Source: Nocardioides flavus (ex Wang et al. 2016) (GTDB lineage Bacteria > Actinomycetota > Actinomycetes > Propionibacteriales > Nocardioidaceae). From it: a stretch of DNA of 64,000 bases. Positions 1-10,645 of this stretch are shown one piece after another. The number at the start of each line of letters is the position of its first letter. Positions within the stretch are counted from its first letter, which is position 1. Below the pieces are notes generated by a model. That model did not search any database. It was given only the letters and a program-made list of their open reading frames with translations, and was not told the DNA's origin. Location: NCBI RefSeq assembly GCF_014653115.1, contig NZ_BNAD01000005.1, positions 1 to 64,000 of the forward strand, read 5' to 3'. The translations under genes and the position numbers were made by a program.

Positions 1-2
1 AG

Positions 3-1364
3 GTCGAGGACCTCACCGCCGCCGGTCTGCTCGCCTCGATCAAGGCCTCGCGGGAGACCGAGAACGCCGAAGCAGCTCGCCAATTGGTGCTCGCTGCGCA
101 GTGGGCCGACCTCCACCCGCCCGAGTCGATCCACTCCGCCGCCACGTTCGCCGTCCCGGGGTGTGAGCACGAGGAGCCCATCGCCGGCGAGGGTGCGCCG
201 TTGGTGACGGAGTTCTGCGTCGCCGAGCTCGGCACCGTCCTCGGCATCTCGACGGTCGCGGCGAAGAAGCTCATCGGGCACGCCCTCGAGCTGCGCCACC
301 GCCTCCCCCGCCTCTGGGACCAGGTCCACACCGGGCAGGTCCCGGCCTGGCGTGCCCGGTCCGTGGCCGAGACCACCATCCACGCCAACCCGGCCCTGAC
401 CCGTGAGGCTGCCGGGTTCGTCGACGCCCAGGTCGCCGCCGTCGCCGGCCGGATCGGGCCCGCGCAGCTCGACCGCCTCGTCGCCGAGACCATCACGCGC
501 TACGACCTCGCCGTCACCGACCCGACAGCCGATCCGGAGGACGGCTATCTGTCGGTGGACCCGCGGCACGTGACCGTGCATGACGACGACGTCCACTTCG
601 CCGGCACCATGCGCATCGAGGCCGAGATCGACCTCGCCGACGCCCTCGACCTCGACCGCGCCGTGGCCCACGACGCCGCCACCCAGAAGGCACTCGGCTC
701 GCAGCTGTCGCTCGACGCCCGCCGCGCCAAGGCCCTCGGGAACCTCGCCCGCACCCAGACCGCCCTCGACCTGGCCGGCCCCGGCGCAGATAACGAGGAC
801 CTGCCGCCTGCGCGGGAGGTGGTGATCCACGCCCACTTCGACGCCACCTTGTCGGGTGACACCACGGTGTTCGGGCCGACGGGGCGGATGGAGAACGGCC
901 AGCGCCTCGTCCTGCTCGAGCAGATCCAGGCCTGGTGCGGCGACACCCACACGAGCGTGACGGTCAAGCCGGTCATCGACCTCAACGCGACCCTGACTGC
1001 GCAGACCGGCAAGGTCCCCGCCCTCATCCGCGAGCAGATCATGCTCCGGGATCGCACCTGCGTGTTCCCGAACTGCGGCCGCCCCGCCCGCGGCTGCGAC
1101 ATCGATCATCTCGTGCCCTGGGACGAGCACGCCGACGCAGAAGGCAGACCCCAACCCGGGCCGACGACCACGAGCAACCTCGCCGCGCTGTGCCGGTTCC
1201 ACCACCGGCTCAAGACCCACTCAGCCTGGCGCTATGCCATGGTCGCGCCCGGGGTGTTCGAGTGGACGGCTCCCCACGGCCACCGCTACCGCCGCGACCA
1301 CACCGGCACCACCGAGCTCGACCCACCCGATCCACCCGGCATCCCACGCCCCCGCCGACGATGA
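3..1364 (+). CDS. DUF222 / HNH endonuclease-domain protein (5' end outside window)
   Basis: The frame is already open at base 3 and reads as protein upstream of the first possible start at 84 (TTG), so the true start lies before the window. The N-terminal part is the helical DUF222 region. The C-terminal part, about residues 340-410, holds an HNH fold: a CVFPNCG zinc-type pair, then DIDHLVPW, then CRFHHRLKTH. Proteins of this DUF222-HNH type occur in many copies in Nocardioides, Mycobacterium and relatives. They are usually annotated as HNH nucleases, and their biological role is not settled. The tail is proline-rich and low complexity. Family assignment is firm; function is inferred only from the HNH motif. 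Confidence 0.85.
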   Translation, partial: VEDLTAAGLLASIKASRETENAEAARQLVLAAQWADLHPPESIHSAATFAVPGCEHEEPIAGEGAPLVTEFCVAELGTVLGISTVAAKKLIGHALELRHRLPRLWDQVHTGQVPAWRARSVAETTIHANPALTREAAGFVDAQVAAVAGRIGPAQLDRLVAETITRYDLAVTDPTADPEDGYLSVDPRHVTVHDDDVHFAGTMRIEAEIDLADALDLDRAVAHDAATQKALGSQLSLDARRAKALGNLARTQTALDLAGPGADNEDLPPAREVVIHAHFDATLSGDTTVFGPTGRMENGQRLVLLEQIQAWCGDTHTSVTVKPVIDLNATLTAQTGKVPALIREQIMLRDRTCVFPNCGRPARGCDIDHLVPWDEHADAEGRPQPGPTTTSNLAALCRFHHRLKTHSAWRYAMVAPGVFEWTAPHGHRYRRDHTGTTELDPPDPPGIPRPRRR

Positions 1365-1420
1365 CCCCGCCCCACACCCCGCCAGTCCCCACGATGGCGG
1401 GGGCACAGGCACGTCCGCGC

Positions 1421-1822
1421 TCAGGCCGCGACGCCGAAAAGGCGCCGGACGGCGTCTTCCAGCACGGGCAGCCCGTCGACCACGGGCCGACCGACCACAC
1501 GGGATACCGCGTCGGCGTCGGCGTCGAGCCCCACCTGCCGCAGCGTCTCCTCGAGCGAGACCGTCTCGAGGTCGAGTCGGTCGAGGGTGCCTCCCGCCCC
1601 GATGTCGAGGACCAGGTCGTCGCAGGTACCGAGCACGTCGTCCGACGCCGCCTGCGGCAGGTGGGGGTGGCGGCCGCGAAGCTTGTCGTGACCGATGCAG
1701 TAGATGACCTGGCCGCTGCCGTCGTCGGCCGCGCCGCCCTGACCTGGCAGGAATCCAGCGGCGGCCAGGACCGAGTCGAGTGCCGCGCACAGTCGGCGTA
1801 CGGAATCCGTCGGCGGGGTCAC
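1421..1822 (-). CDS. Hypothetical protein downstream of recO
   Basis: A 133-residue product with a GTG start at 1822, only 4 nt after the recO stop, so it is probably co-transcribed and possibly coupled to recO. The reading frame has normal high-GC codon bias. The middle is acidic (DDLVLDIGAGGTLDRLDLE). I see no signal peptide, membrane segment or known motif. In many Actinobacteria uppS (undecaprenyl diphosphate synthase) follows recO, but this product does not resemble it. Function unknown. Confidence 0.6.
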   Translation of the reverse strand: MTPPTDSVRRLCAALDSVLAAAGFLPGQGGAADDGSGQVIYCIGHDKLRGRHPHLPQAASDDVLGTCDDLVLDIGAGGTLDRLDLETVSLEETLRQVGLDADADAVSRVVGRPVVDGLPVLEDAVRRLFGVAA

Positions 1823-1826
1823 GACG

Positions 1827-2558
1827 TCACCTGCGCTCGACGTACGCCATCGAGCGCAGCCCGCGCTCGAGGTGCCAGGCGAGGTAGGCCGAGACGAGGT
1901 TGCTCGCCTCGCGGAGGTGACGCGGGTCCGCGGCGTGGACGACCGGCCAGTCCCCCACGAGCAGCGCGCCGAGGACGGTGACGGTCTCGGTGGCCGGTGT
2001 CGCAGAGCCCGGCAGCCGGTCCGAGGCGCAGAGCACCCCGCCGGCGGAGGGGTTGAAGAACCGGTGCGGACCCTCGACGCCGCACTGCACGCAGTGGTCG
2101 AAGGACGGCGCGTAGCCGGCGACGGACAGCGAGCGCAGCAGGTAGGAGTCCAGCACCTGCCCGGCCGGGTGCTCCCCCGCCGCCATCGCACGCAGCCCGC
2201 CGACGAGCAGCAGGAACTGCTGGACCGCCGGCTCCTTCTCCTCGGTCACCAGCCGCTCGGCGGTCTCGAGCATCGCCGTGCCCGCGGTGTAGCGGTCGTA
2301 GTCGAACCCGAGCCGCGCGTTGAACGGGTCGAGCGTCTCGGCCTGCGTGATCACGTCGAGGCTGCGTCCCTCGGCGAGCTGCAGGTCGACGTGGGTGAAC
2401 GGCTCGAGCCGCGAGCCCCAGCGCGAGGTCGTACGGCGCACGCCCTTGGCGACGGCGCGCACCCGCCCGTGCTGACGGGTCAGCAGGGTGATGATGCGGT
2501 CGGCCTCGCCCAGCTTGTGGGTGCGGAGCACGACCGCCTCGTCGCGGTAGAGGGGCAC
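1827..2558 (-). CDS. recO: DNA repair protein RecO
   Basis: A 243-residue RecO, the usual size. It mediates RecA loading in the RecFOR recombination pathway in the cytoplasm. The N-terminal OB-fold begins YRDEAVVLRTHKLGEADRII, typical of the family. The middle is helical, with a Cys-containing stretch (CVQCG ... GGVLC) where many RecO proteins carry a zinc site. The start chosen is GTG at 2558, because family similarity begins at VPLYRDEAVV; the nearby ATG is out of frame. The alpha/beta hydrolase gene lies upstream on the same strand. RecO near era is conserved in Actinobacteria, although here about 7 kb of other genes separates them. Confidence 0.93.
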   Translation of the reverse strand: MPLYRDEAVVLRTHKLGEADRIITLLTRQHGRVRAVAKGVRRTTSRWGSRLEPFTHVDLQLAEGRSLDVITQAETLDPFNARLGFDYDRYTAGTAMLETAERLVTEEKEPAVQQFLLLVGGLRAMAAGEHPAGQVLDSYLLRSLSVAGYAPSFDHCVQCGVEGPHRFFNPSAGGVLCASDRLPGSATPATETVTVLGALLVGDWPVVHAADPRHLREASNLVSAYLAWHLERGLRSMAYVERR

Positions 2559-2602
2559 TGGACCATTGTCCCCCACCCACCGCGCGTGAGCCGGGTGCGG
2601 CG

Positions 2603-3469
2603 TCAGCGTTTCCGGGTGCGAGCCCTCGTCGTCGCCGGCCGGTCCTGCCAGCACTCCAGCGCGAACTCGGTCGCGGCGACGGTCAGCCGCTCCGGGCGGA
2701 AGCGCCACTCGAGGATCGAGGACGCCCGCTCCATGCGTACGTGCGGCAGCTCGGCGGCGAGCATGTCGGCGTCGACGAACGGGTGGATCGGGTCGACCGG
2801 GTGGCCCACGACGAACACGGGGGCCTGGATCCGGCGGCGCTGCGACCGCGACGGCGCGAGCCGGCCGAAGATCACCCCGTGCAGGACCGACGCGATCGAC
2901 TCGGCGCGGTGGTCCAGGGTGTCCAGGCAGATCCCGGCCCAGAAGGGCACGATCCCGCGCGGCACCTGGCGCGACAGCTTCTGCAGCGCGTTGGCCGTCA
3001 CCGGCACGTAGCGCGCGGCCAGCATGATCGGGACGAAGGCGAGGATCCCGGCGACGAGGGCGTTGTTGAGAACCGGCATCTCGACGATCAGGCCCTTTAC
3101 CCGCTCCGGCGCGATCACCGCCACCTCGAGCGACACGTTGGCGCCCAGCGACGTGCCGCCGATGACCGCCTGCTCGGCCCCCAGGTGGTCGAGCAGCGCC
3201 ACGACCTGCTCGCCGAAGGCGGTCATCGAGTAGACCAGCGGGTCTGCCGGCTGGTCGGAACGGCCGTGCCCGAGCAGGTCGAGCGTGACCACGTGCAGGC
3301 CCTGCGCCGCCATCGCCCGCGCCAGCGGCTGCTGCATCCGCCGCGGCATCAGCAGGCCGTGCAGGAGCACCACCCAGTCGTCGCCCGACCCGTACTCGGT
3401 GTACTCCAGCCGGTCGCGCCCGCCGTCGGACTCGACGAAGAACTGTCCGATCCGCTCGCTCACCAACAT
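2603..3469 (-). CDS. Alpha/beta hydrolase fold protein
   Basis: A 288-residue cytoplasmic hydrolase-fold protein. Visible elements are the oxyanion strand LLHGLL (about 35-40), the strand-turn LDLLGHGRSDQP, and the nucleophile elbow GGTSLGAN with Ser at about 107. The acid region is GHPVDPIHPF. Where the family normally has its catalytic His (a GH followed by a Pro-Glu segment), this protein reads SSILEWRFRPER with no His, so the triad may be incomplete or use another His. The tail is very basic (TTRARTRKR). Substrate unknown. It sits upstream of recO, 44 bp apart, and is divergent from a GNAT gene. Confidence 0.8.
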   Translation of the reverse strand: MLVSERIGQFFVESDGGRDRLEYTEYGSGDDWVVLLHGLLMPRRMQQPLARAMAAQGLHVVTLDLLGHGRSDQPADPLVYSMTAFGEQVVALLDHLGAEQAVIGGTSLGANVSLEVAVIAPERVKGLIVEMPVLNNALVAGILAFVPIMLAARYVPVTANALQKLSRQVPRGIVPFWAGICLDTLDHRAESIASVLHGVIFGRLAPSRSQRRRIQAPVFVVGHPVDPIHPFVDADMLAAELPHVRMERASSILEWRFRPERLTVAATEFALECWQDRPATTRARTRKR

Positions 3470-3517
3470 GACTGGAATGTAGTCGCGTCACCGGCGTCGG
3501 GGTGGCACGCTCGCCAG

Positions 3518-5845
<2,328 letters not shown>

Positions 5846-5925
5846 ACCACCCCACAGTACGCCCCCGGCCACGGGTGCACACGGGTCCGTCCGATCCGCG
5901 GACCAGCGCGTGAGAGGGTGCGCGC

Positions 5926-6354
5926 ATGAGCGACGTCGCGGACGAGATCGTGGTCGGCGAGGCCGACGCCGCCCTGGACCAGGCCCTCTCCGACGGACTC
6001 GACGCCGTCAACGAGGCCGCCACGACCGGGATCACCGCCCAGCGCGAGCTCACCGTGTCGCTGCGTGACGAGCGCGGTGTCGTCGGCGGCGTCAGCGGCT
6101 GGACGTGGGGCACCTGCGCGGGCATCGGCATGGTGTGGCTGCGCGACGACGCCCGCGGGACCGGACTCGGAGCCCGGTTGATGACGGCCTTCGAGGACCA
6201 GGCCCGCGAGCGGGGCTGCGTGCAGGTGCTGGTGTCCTCCTTCACCTTCCAGGCCCCGGGGTTCTACGAGTCGCTGGGTTACGCCGAGTTCGCCCGCTCC
6301 GAGGGCCTGCCGGTCGCCGGCCACGCCGACGTGCACTTCCGCAAGGACCTGTGA
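5926..6354 (+). CDS. GNAT-family N-acetyltransferase
   Basis: A 142-residue GNAT. The acetyl-CoA loop is visible in WLRDDARGTGLGARLMTAFEDQA, followed by the closing GFYESLGYAEF motif. The arrangement resembles small cytoplasmic GNATs that lack specificity-defining residues, so the substrate is unknown. It diverges from the leuA leader; the 80-bp gap (5845-5925) must hold both promoters. Start ATG at 5926. Confidence 0.82.
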   Translation: MSDVADEIVVGEADAALDQALSDGLDAVNEAATTGITAQRELTVSLRDERGVVGGVSGWTWGTCAGIGMVWLRDDARGTGLGARLMTAFEDQARERGCVQVLVSSFTFQAPGFYESLGYAEFARSEGLPVAGHADVHFRKDL

Positions 6355-6396
6355 CCCGCACCTGCGTCCCGGGCCCGTGACCCGCGGCGACGTGCC

Positions 6397-7155
6397 TCAG
6401 GCACGGCCGCGCGCGGCGTACGCCACGGCGGTCAGGTCGAACGGCCCGTCGCCGAGCCGGCGACGCAGGGCCTCCTCCAGCCGGGCGCGGCCGTCGGGTC
6501 CGAGCGCAGCGACCGCCTCGCCCGCGGGACCGACGCCGTGCAGGTAGGGCTCCCACCACTCCTCGAAGCTCGGATGCGTCACCGTCACCGGCAGCTCGAC
6601 GGCCTCGACACCTCGCAGGCCGGCGTTCTCGAGGATCGCGACGAGGCCCTCGCGCGACCCGCCGGGGAGCTCACGCTCCCCCGGGTGCTCGGGCTGGAGT
6701 CGCGCGACGGCCTCCCACAGCGGCCACATCGGCGCGCGGGCGCCGGCGAGGTCCCAGACTGCGGCGCCGACGAGGCCGTCGCGACGGGTCACCCTGGCCA
6801 TCTCGGCGACGCCGCCGACCGGGTCGGTCATGAAATGGACCACCAGGCAGGCCGCGGCCACGTCGAAGGAGTCGTCCTCGTAGGGCAGCGACTCCGCCCC
6901 GGCACGCCGTACGTCGACGCCGGGATGCCGCTCGCGGCACGCCTCGACGAAGGAGGCGGACGGGTCGACGGCCGCCACCTGTCCGGCACCGAGCCGGTCG
7001 ACGAGGACGCCTGTCAGCGCACCCGGGCCGCAGCCGACGTCGATCGCCCGCTGGCCCGGCGCGAGCTCCAGCCAGTCGCCGAACCCGGCCGCGAGCGGCC
7101 GGGAGTAGCGACCCATGAACCGGTCGTAGGCACCACCCGTCACCTCGAAGGTCAC
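6397..7155 (-). CDS. Class I SAM-dependent methyltransferase
   Basis: A 252-residue Methyltransf_11-type enzyme. SAM motif I is AIDVGCGPGALTG (about 40-52). The acidic motif II is AAVDPSASF, and FDVAAACLVVHFMTDP follows. The N-terminal YDRFMGRYSRPLA is common in actinobacterial members. The start is GTG at 7155, ahead of TFEVTGGAYDRF. It is divergent from the flavodoxin-like gene, 36 bp apart. The substrate is unknown. Confidence 0.85.
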   Translation of the reverse strand: MTFEVTGGAYDRFMGRYSRPLAAGFGDWLELAPGQRAIDVGCGPGALTGVLVDRLGAGQVAAVDPSASFVEACRERHPGVDVRRAGAESLPYEDDSFDVAAACLVVHFMTDPVGGVAEMARVTRRDGLVGAAVWDLAGARAPMWPLWEAVARLQPEHPGERELPGGSREGLVAILENAGLRGVEAVELPVTVTHPSFEEWWEPYLHGVGPAGEAVAALGPDGRARLEEALRRRLGDGPFDLTAVAYAARGRA

Positions 7156-7191
7156 GTCTCGCGACGCTACTCCGCCTCGTAGGCTCACGCC

Positions 7192-7677
7192 ATGCCCCGA
7201 CTGCTGGTGGTCCACCACTCGCCGACCCCGTCGGTGCTCGCGCTGACCGAGGCCGTCGTCGCCGGCGCCTGCGACGACGCGATCGAGGGCGTCGAGGTGG
7301 TCGTGCGGACCGCGTTGGAGGCCGACGCCGACGACGTGCTGGCCGCCGACGGCTTCGTGCTGGGGACCCCGGCCAACTTCGGCTACATGAGTGGCGCGCT
7401 CAAGCACTTCTTCGACTCGATCTTCCTCCAGGCCGGCGGCGCGCTCACCGACGACGGCTCCGCGGGGTCGACCGAGGGCGGCCGGAGGCCCTACGGGCTC
7501 TTCGTCCACGGCCGCTACGACACGACCGGTGCCGTCCGGTCGGTCCAGTCGATCGTCGCCGCCCTGCCGTGGCGGCAGGCCGCGCCGGTCCTCGAGGTCC
7601 TCGGCGAGGTGGGCGAGGACCAACGCGAGTCGGCGTACGAGCTCGGCGGCACCCTCGCGGCGCTGGTGATGGGGTGA
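7192..7677 (+). CDS. Flavodoxin / NADPH-dependent FMN reductase-fold protein
   Basis: A 161-residue flavodoxin-fold protein. It begins MPRLLVVHHSPTPSVLALTEAV, where the Ser/Thr-rich phosphate loop follows strand 1. It continues with DGFVLGTPANFGYMSGALKHFFD, the typical second FMN contact. It probably acts as a quinone or flavin reductase; the partner is unknown. A TAGGCT -10-like box at 7180-7185 ends 6 nt before the ATG, so the mRNA may be leaderless. The stop overlaps the next start (GTGA), implying translational coupling with the lipoprotein gene. Confidence 0.8.
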   Translation: MPRLLVVHHSPTPSVLALTEAVVAGACDDAIEGVEVVVRTALEADADDVLAADGFVLGTPANFGYMSGALKHFFDSIFLQAGGALTDDGSAGSTEGGRRPYGLFVHGRYDTTGAVRSVQSIVAALPWRQAAPVLEVLGEVGEDQRESAYELGGTLAALVMG

Positions 7678-8486
7678 GGCGCCTGCTCGCGTCGCTCGCC
7701 GCGACCGTCGTCCTCACCGGCTGCACCTCGTCGGCGCCCGACCCGGACCCGAGCACCGAGCAGTCCGCCTCCTCGCCGGCGCCCGCCCCCACCGAGACCA
7801 CTCCCCCGGCCCCGGGCCCGACCCCGGAGGTCGGCGAGTGCCACGCGCTGACCTTCCGCCAGGCGCTGGCCGTCGTCGGGCGTACCGCACCGGTGCCGTG
7901 CCGCAGGAGGCACACCGCACAGACCTACGCCGTGGGCACCCTCGACCTGACGACGAAGTCCGGCTTCACTCGCCGCGTCGACTCCTCGGCGGCCCAGCGG
8001 CAGATGCGTACGACCTGCACCGCACGGCTCCCCCGACACCTGGGGACCACGCCCCGCGAGCTGCGGCTCAGCATGGTGCGCGCGGTGTGGTTCACGCCCA
8101 GCCCGGCGCGCGCGGAGGCCGGCGCCGACTGGTTCCGGTGCGACGTGGTGGCGGTCGGCTCGCCCCGGCAGCTGCTGTCGTTGCCACGGCGCACGAAGGG
8201 CTGGGCCGCGCCGGCGATGTGCGCCACGTCCGCGCCGGGGACGAAGGGGTTCGACCGCGTCGCCTGCAGTCGGCCGCACGCCTGGCGCGCCGTCGCGACC
8301 GTCGACATCCCCGGTCGCCGGCTGCCCCGGGCGGCGGTGGTCGCCGACCGGATGGACCCCGTGTGCCGCGACGCGGCGGCCGACGCCGCCGAGGACCCGC
8401 TCGACTTCTCCTGGTCGCAGGAGAGCCCGACGCGTCAGCAGTGGGCGGCCGGGCAGCGCTACGGCATCTGCTGGGTGCCGGACTAG
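7674..8486 (+). CDS. Secreted lipoprotein with septum-formation-like repeats
   Basis: A 270-residue predicted lipoprotein. The start is GTG at 7674, giving VRRLLASLAATVVLTGC, a signal peptide with a lipobox Cys at about 17. A Ser/Pro/Thr linker follows. Two Cys/His repeats then appear, GECHALTF ... VPCRRRHTAQTYAV and MCATSAPGTKGFDRVACSRPHAWRAV. This spacing is typical of the Septum_form (PF13845) family found in actinobacterial exported proteins. Function unknown. It overlaps the flavodoxin-like gene by 4 nt. Confidence 0.75.
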   Translation: MRRLLASLAATVVLTGCTSSAPDPDPSTEQSASSPAPAPTETTPPAPGPTPEVGECHALTFRQALAVVGRTAPVPCRRRHTAQTYAVGTLDLTTKSGFTRRVDSSAAQRQMRTTCTARLPRHLGTTPRELRLSMVRAVWFTPSPARAEAGADWFRCDVVAVGSPRQLLSLPRRTKGWAAPAMCATSAPGTKGFDRVACSRPHAWRAVATVDIPGRRLPRAAVVADRMDPVCRDAAADAAEDPLDFSWSQESPTRQQWAAGQRYGICWVPD

Positions 8487-8495
8487 GCGCCCACC

Positions 8496-9500
8496 TCAGA
8501 AGCGGCGCGCGCCCCTGGCCCAGACCGCGAGGGTCCTGCGGGAGCTGTCGACCCGCCAGTCGACCTCCTTGCGCAGGGAGAACCAGGTGACGCCGCGCAC
8601 CTCGCGATGGGCCGCGAGCCAGTCCCACATCCCAGCGATCCAGGCTGCCTTGTCACCGCCGCCGCGCGCCGGGGCCGCCGTCTCGTCGACGTTCACCGGC
8701 CGGCTGCTGATGGCGCGCAGCTCAGCCACGCCGGGCCCGACGAGGTCACCGAAGGACTGCCACGTCGACCACGGCTGCGTCGTCCCCCAGTTGTAGCCGT
8801 CCAGACCGACCCGGTCGACGAACGCGTCTCCGGGGTAGAGCGACGCGATGGGCGTCGAGCCCGGGTAGGGGACGTTGACCGACCAGCTCCACCGCACGTT
8901 GCGCGCGCCGGCGCGACGGAAGACGCGGACCACGTGGCGCCAGGCGGCGGCGTGGTCGCCGGCCCGGTTGCCGTTGACGCCCTCGGCCCAGGGGTACCAG
9001 TCGCCGTTCATCTCGTGGGCGAAGCGGATGACGAGCGGCTTGCCCCAGGCCCGGACCTGGCGTGCCCAGCGCCGCAGGTAGGCGTCGTGGTCGCCGCGCG
9101 CGATCGTGTCGAGGGCGTACGCCGGCTGGCGCACTCCGCGAGCCGGGTCCCACGGCTCCCACGTCAGCACGGGGACCGCCCCGGCCGAGGTGATGCGCGA
9201 GACGTGGCGGGCCGGGAAGTCCCCGCGCCGCGACCAGGCGACGTAGAACGTGAGCGCGTCGAGGTCGACACCCGTACGCCTCTCGATCGCCCGCGCCTCC
9301 GACAGGTCGCTCGGTGCGCCGGCGACCACCAGGCCGACCGACCGCCGCGAGCCCTGCGCAGGGTCGACGACGGGCCGCCCGGTCGAGGCCGATCCCGAAG
9401 CGGAAGCGACGTCCGTGGCCGGGGCGAGGACCGAGGCCAGCGCGCCGACGAGGACGCCGACCAGCGCGACGCGGGCGCGACGCGGTCGGGGGTGCAGCAC
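8496..9500 (-). CDS. Secreted glycoside hydrolase, GH26-like (beta-mannanase superfamily)
   Basis: A 334-residue exported protein with an N-terminal basic-hydrophobic signal peptide ending near ATDVASA. The TIM-barrel carries RFAHEMNGDWYPW with the likely acid/base Glu at about 163, the hallmark GH26 motif. NVDETAA at about 269-275 has the probable nucleophile Glu. GH26 enzymes cleave beta-mannan or mixed-linkage glucans; the substrate here is not determined. A TAGGCT box near 9547 and a GGAGGA ribosome site before the GTG start suggest a short 5' UTR. It lies downstream of era, 98 bp away. Confidence 0.78.
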   Translation of the reverse strand: MLHPRPRRARVALVGVLVGALASVLAPATDVASASGSASTGRPVVDPAQGSRRSVGLVVAGAPSDLSEARAIERRTGVDLDALTFYVAWSRRGDFPARHVSRITSAGAVPVLTWEPWDPARGVRQPAYALDTIARGDHDAYLRRWARQVRAWGKPLVIRFAHEMNGDWYPWAEGVNGNRAGDHAAAWRHVVRVFRRAGARNVRWSWSVNVPYPGSTPIASLYPGDAFVDRVGLDGYNWGTTQPWSTWQSFGDLVGPGVAELRAISSRPVNVDETAAPARGGGDKAAWIAGMWDWLAAHREVRGVTWFSLRKEVDWRVDSSRRTLAVWARGARRF

Positions 9501-9598
9501 GGCGCTTCCTCCGAGACGAAGCGGGACATGACGATCTCGGGGACCAGCCTAGGCGTCGACGGCGGGTCGCGCAGCGGAACGGCTCTCCGCCGCCGTCG

Positions 9599-10645
9599 TC
9601 AGAACCCGAGCTTGCGCAGCTGGCGCGGGTCGCGCTGCCAGTCCTTGGCGATCTTGACCTGGAGGTCGAGGTAGACGGGCGTGCCGAGAAGTGCCTCGAT
9701 CTGCTTGCGCGCCGCCGTGCCGACCGCGCGCAGCCGCGAGCCCTTGTGCCCGATCATGATGCCCTTCTGGGAGTCGCGCTCGACGTAGAGGTTGGCCACG
9801 ATGTCGAGCAGCGGCTTGTCGTCGGGGCGACCCTCGCGCAGGCCCATCTCCTCGACCACCACGGCGATCGAGTGCGGCAGCTCGTCGCGCACCCCTTCGA
9901 GCGCGGCCTCGCGGATCAGGTCGGCCGCCAAGGCCTCCTCCGGGGCGTCGGTGAGGTCTCCGTCGGGATAGAGCGGCGGCCCCTCGGGCATCAGCCCGAC
10001 GAGCAGGTCGGCCAGGAGGTCCACCTGGTCGTCGGCCACGACCGAGACCGGGACGATCTCGGCCCACTCGGTCGACGTCTCCTCGCCGAGCGCGGCGATG
10101 TCCATCAGGTGGGTCGCGAGCTGCTCGGGGGTGACGAGGTCGGTCTTGGTGGCGACAGCGATCCGTACGGTCCGGCGGACCTTGGCCAGCTCGGTGACGA
10201 GGAACCGGTCGCCGGGGCCGATCTTCTCGTTGGCCGGGAAGCACACCGCGACCACGTCGACCTCCGCCCACGTGGTGCGGACCAGGTCGTTGAGCCGCTC
10301 GCCGAGCAGGGTGCGCGGACGGTGGAGCCCGGGGGTGTCGACGAGGATCAGCTGGGCGTCGTCGCGGTGGACGATGCCGCGCACCACGTTGCGGGTGGTC
10401 TGCGGCTTGGACGAGGTGATGACGATCTTCTGCCCGACGAGCGCGTTGGTCAGCGTGGACTTCCCGGCGTTGGGTCGTCCGACGAAGCAGGCGAAACCGC
10501 TGCGGAAGCCTGCGGGCGCCTCGTAGAAGGCGCCGGCCGGGGCGACCCCGGACAGGTCGAAGTCCTCGTCCAGCTCGTCGTCCAGCTCGTCATCCATGGC
10601 GTCGTCCAGCTCGTCCGGTTCGCGGTGCTCGTCGTGGTCAGCCAT
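9599..10645 (-). CDS. era: GTPase Era
   Basis: A 348-residue Era, the GTPase that binds the 3' end of 16S rRNA during 30S maturation. It has G1 GRPNAGKS (about 56-63), the switch KPQTTRN, G3 DTPG, G4 TKTD, and the C-terminal KH domain with KGIMIGHKGSRLR. The start ATG at 10645 overlaps the stop of the upstream flavoprotein gene by 8 nt; longer in-frame starts run into that gene. Residues 11-31 form an unusual acidic stretch made of DELDD repeats that most Era proteins lack. Confidence 0.95.
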   Translation of the reverse strand: MADHDEHREPDELDDAMDDELDDELDEDFDLSGVAPAGAFYEAPAGFRSGFACFVGRPNAGKSTLTNALVGQKIVITSSKPQTTRNVVRGIVHRDDAQLILVDTPGLHRPRTLLGERLNDLVRTTWAEVDVVAVCFPANEKIGPGDRFLVTELAKVRRTVRIAVATKTDLVTPEQLATHLMDIAALGEETSTEWAEIVPVSVVADDQVDLLADLLVGLMPEGPPLYPDGDLTDAPEEALAADLIREAALEGVRDELPHSIAVVVEEMGLREGRPDDKPLLDIVANLYVERDSQKGIMIGHKGSRLRAVGTAARKQIEALLGTPVYLDLQVKIAKDWQRDPRQLRKLGF

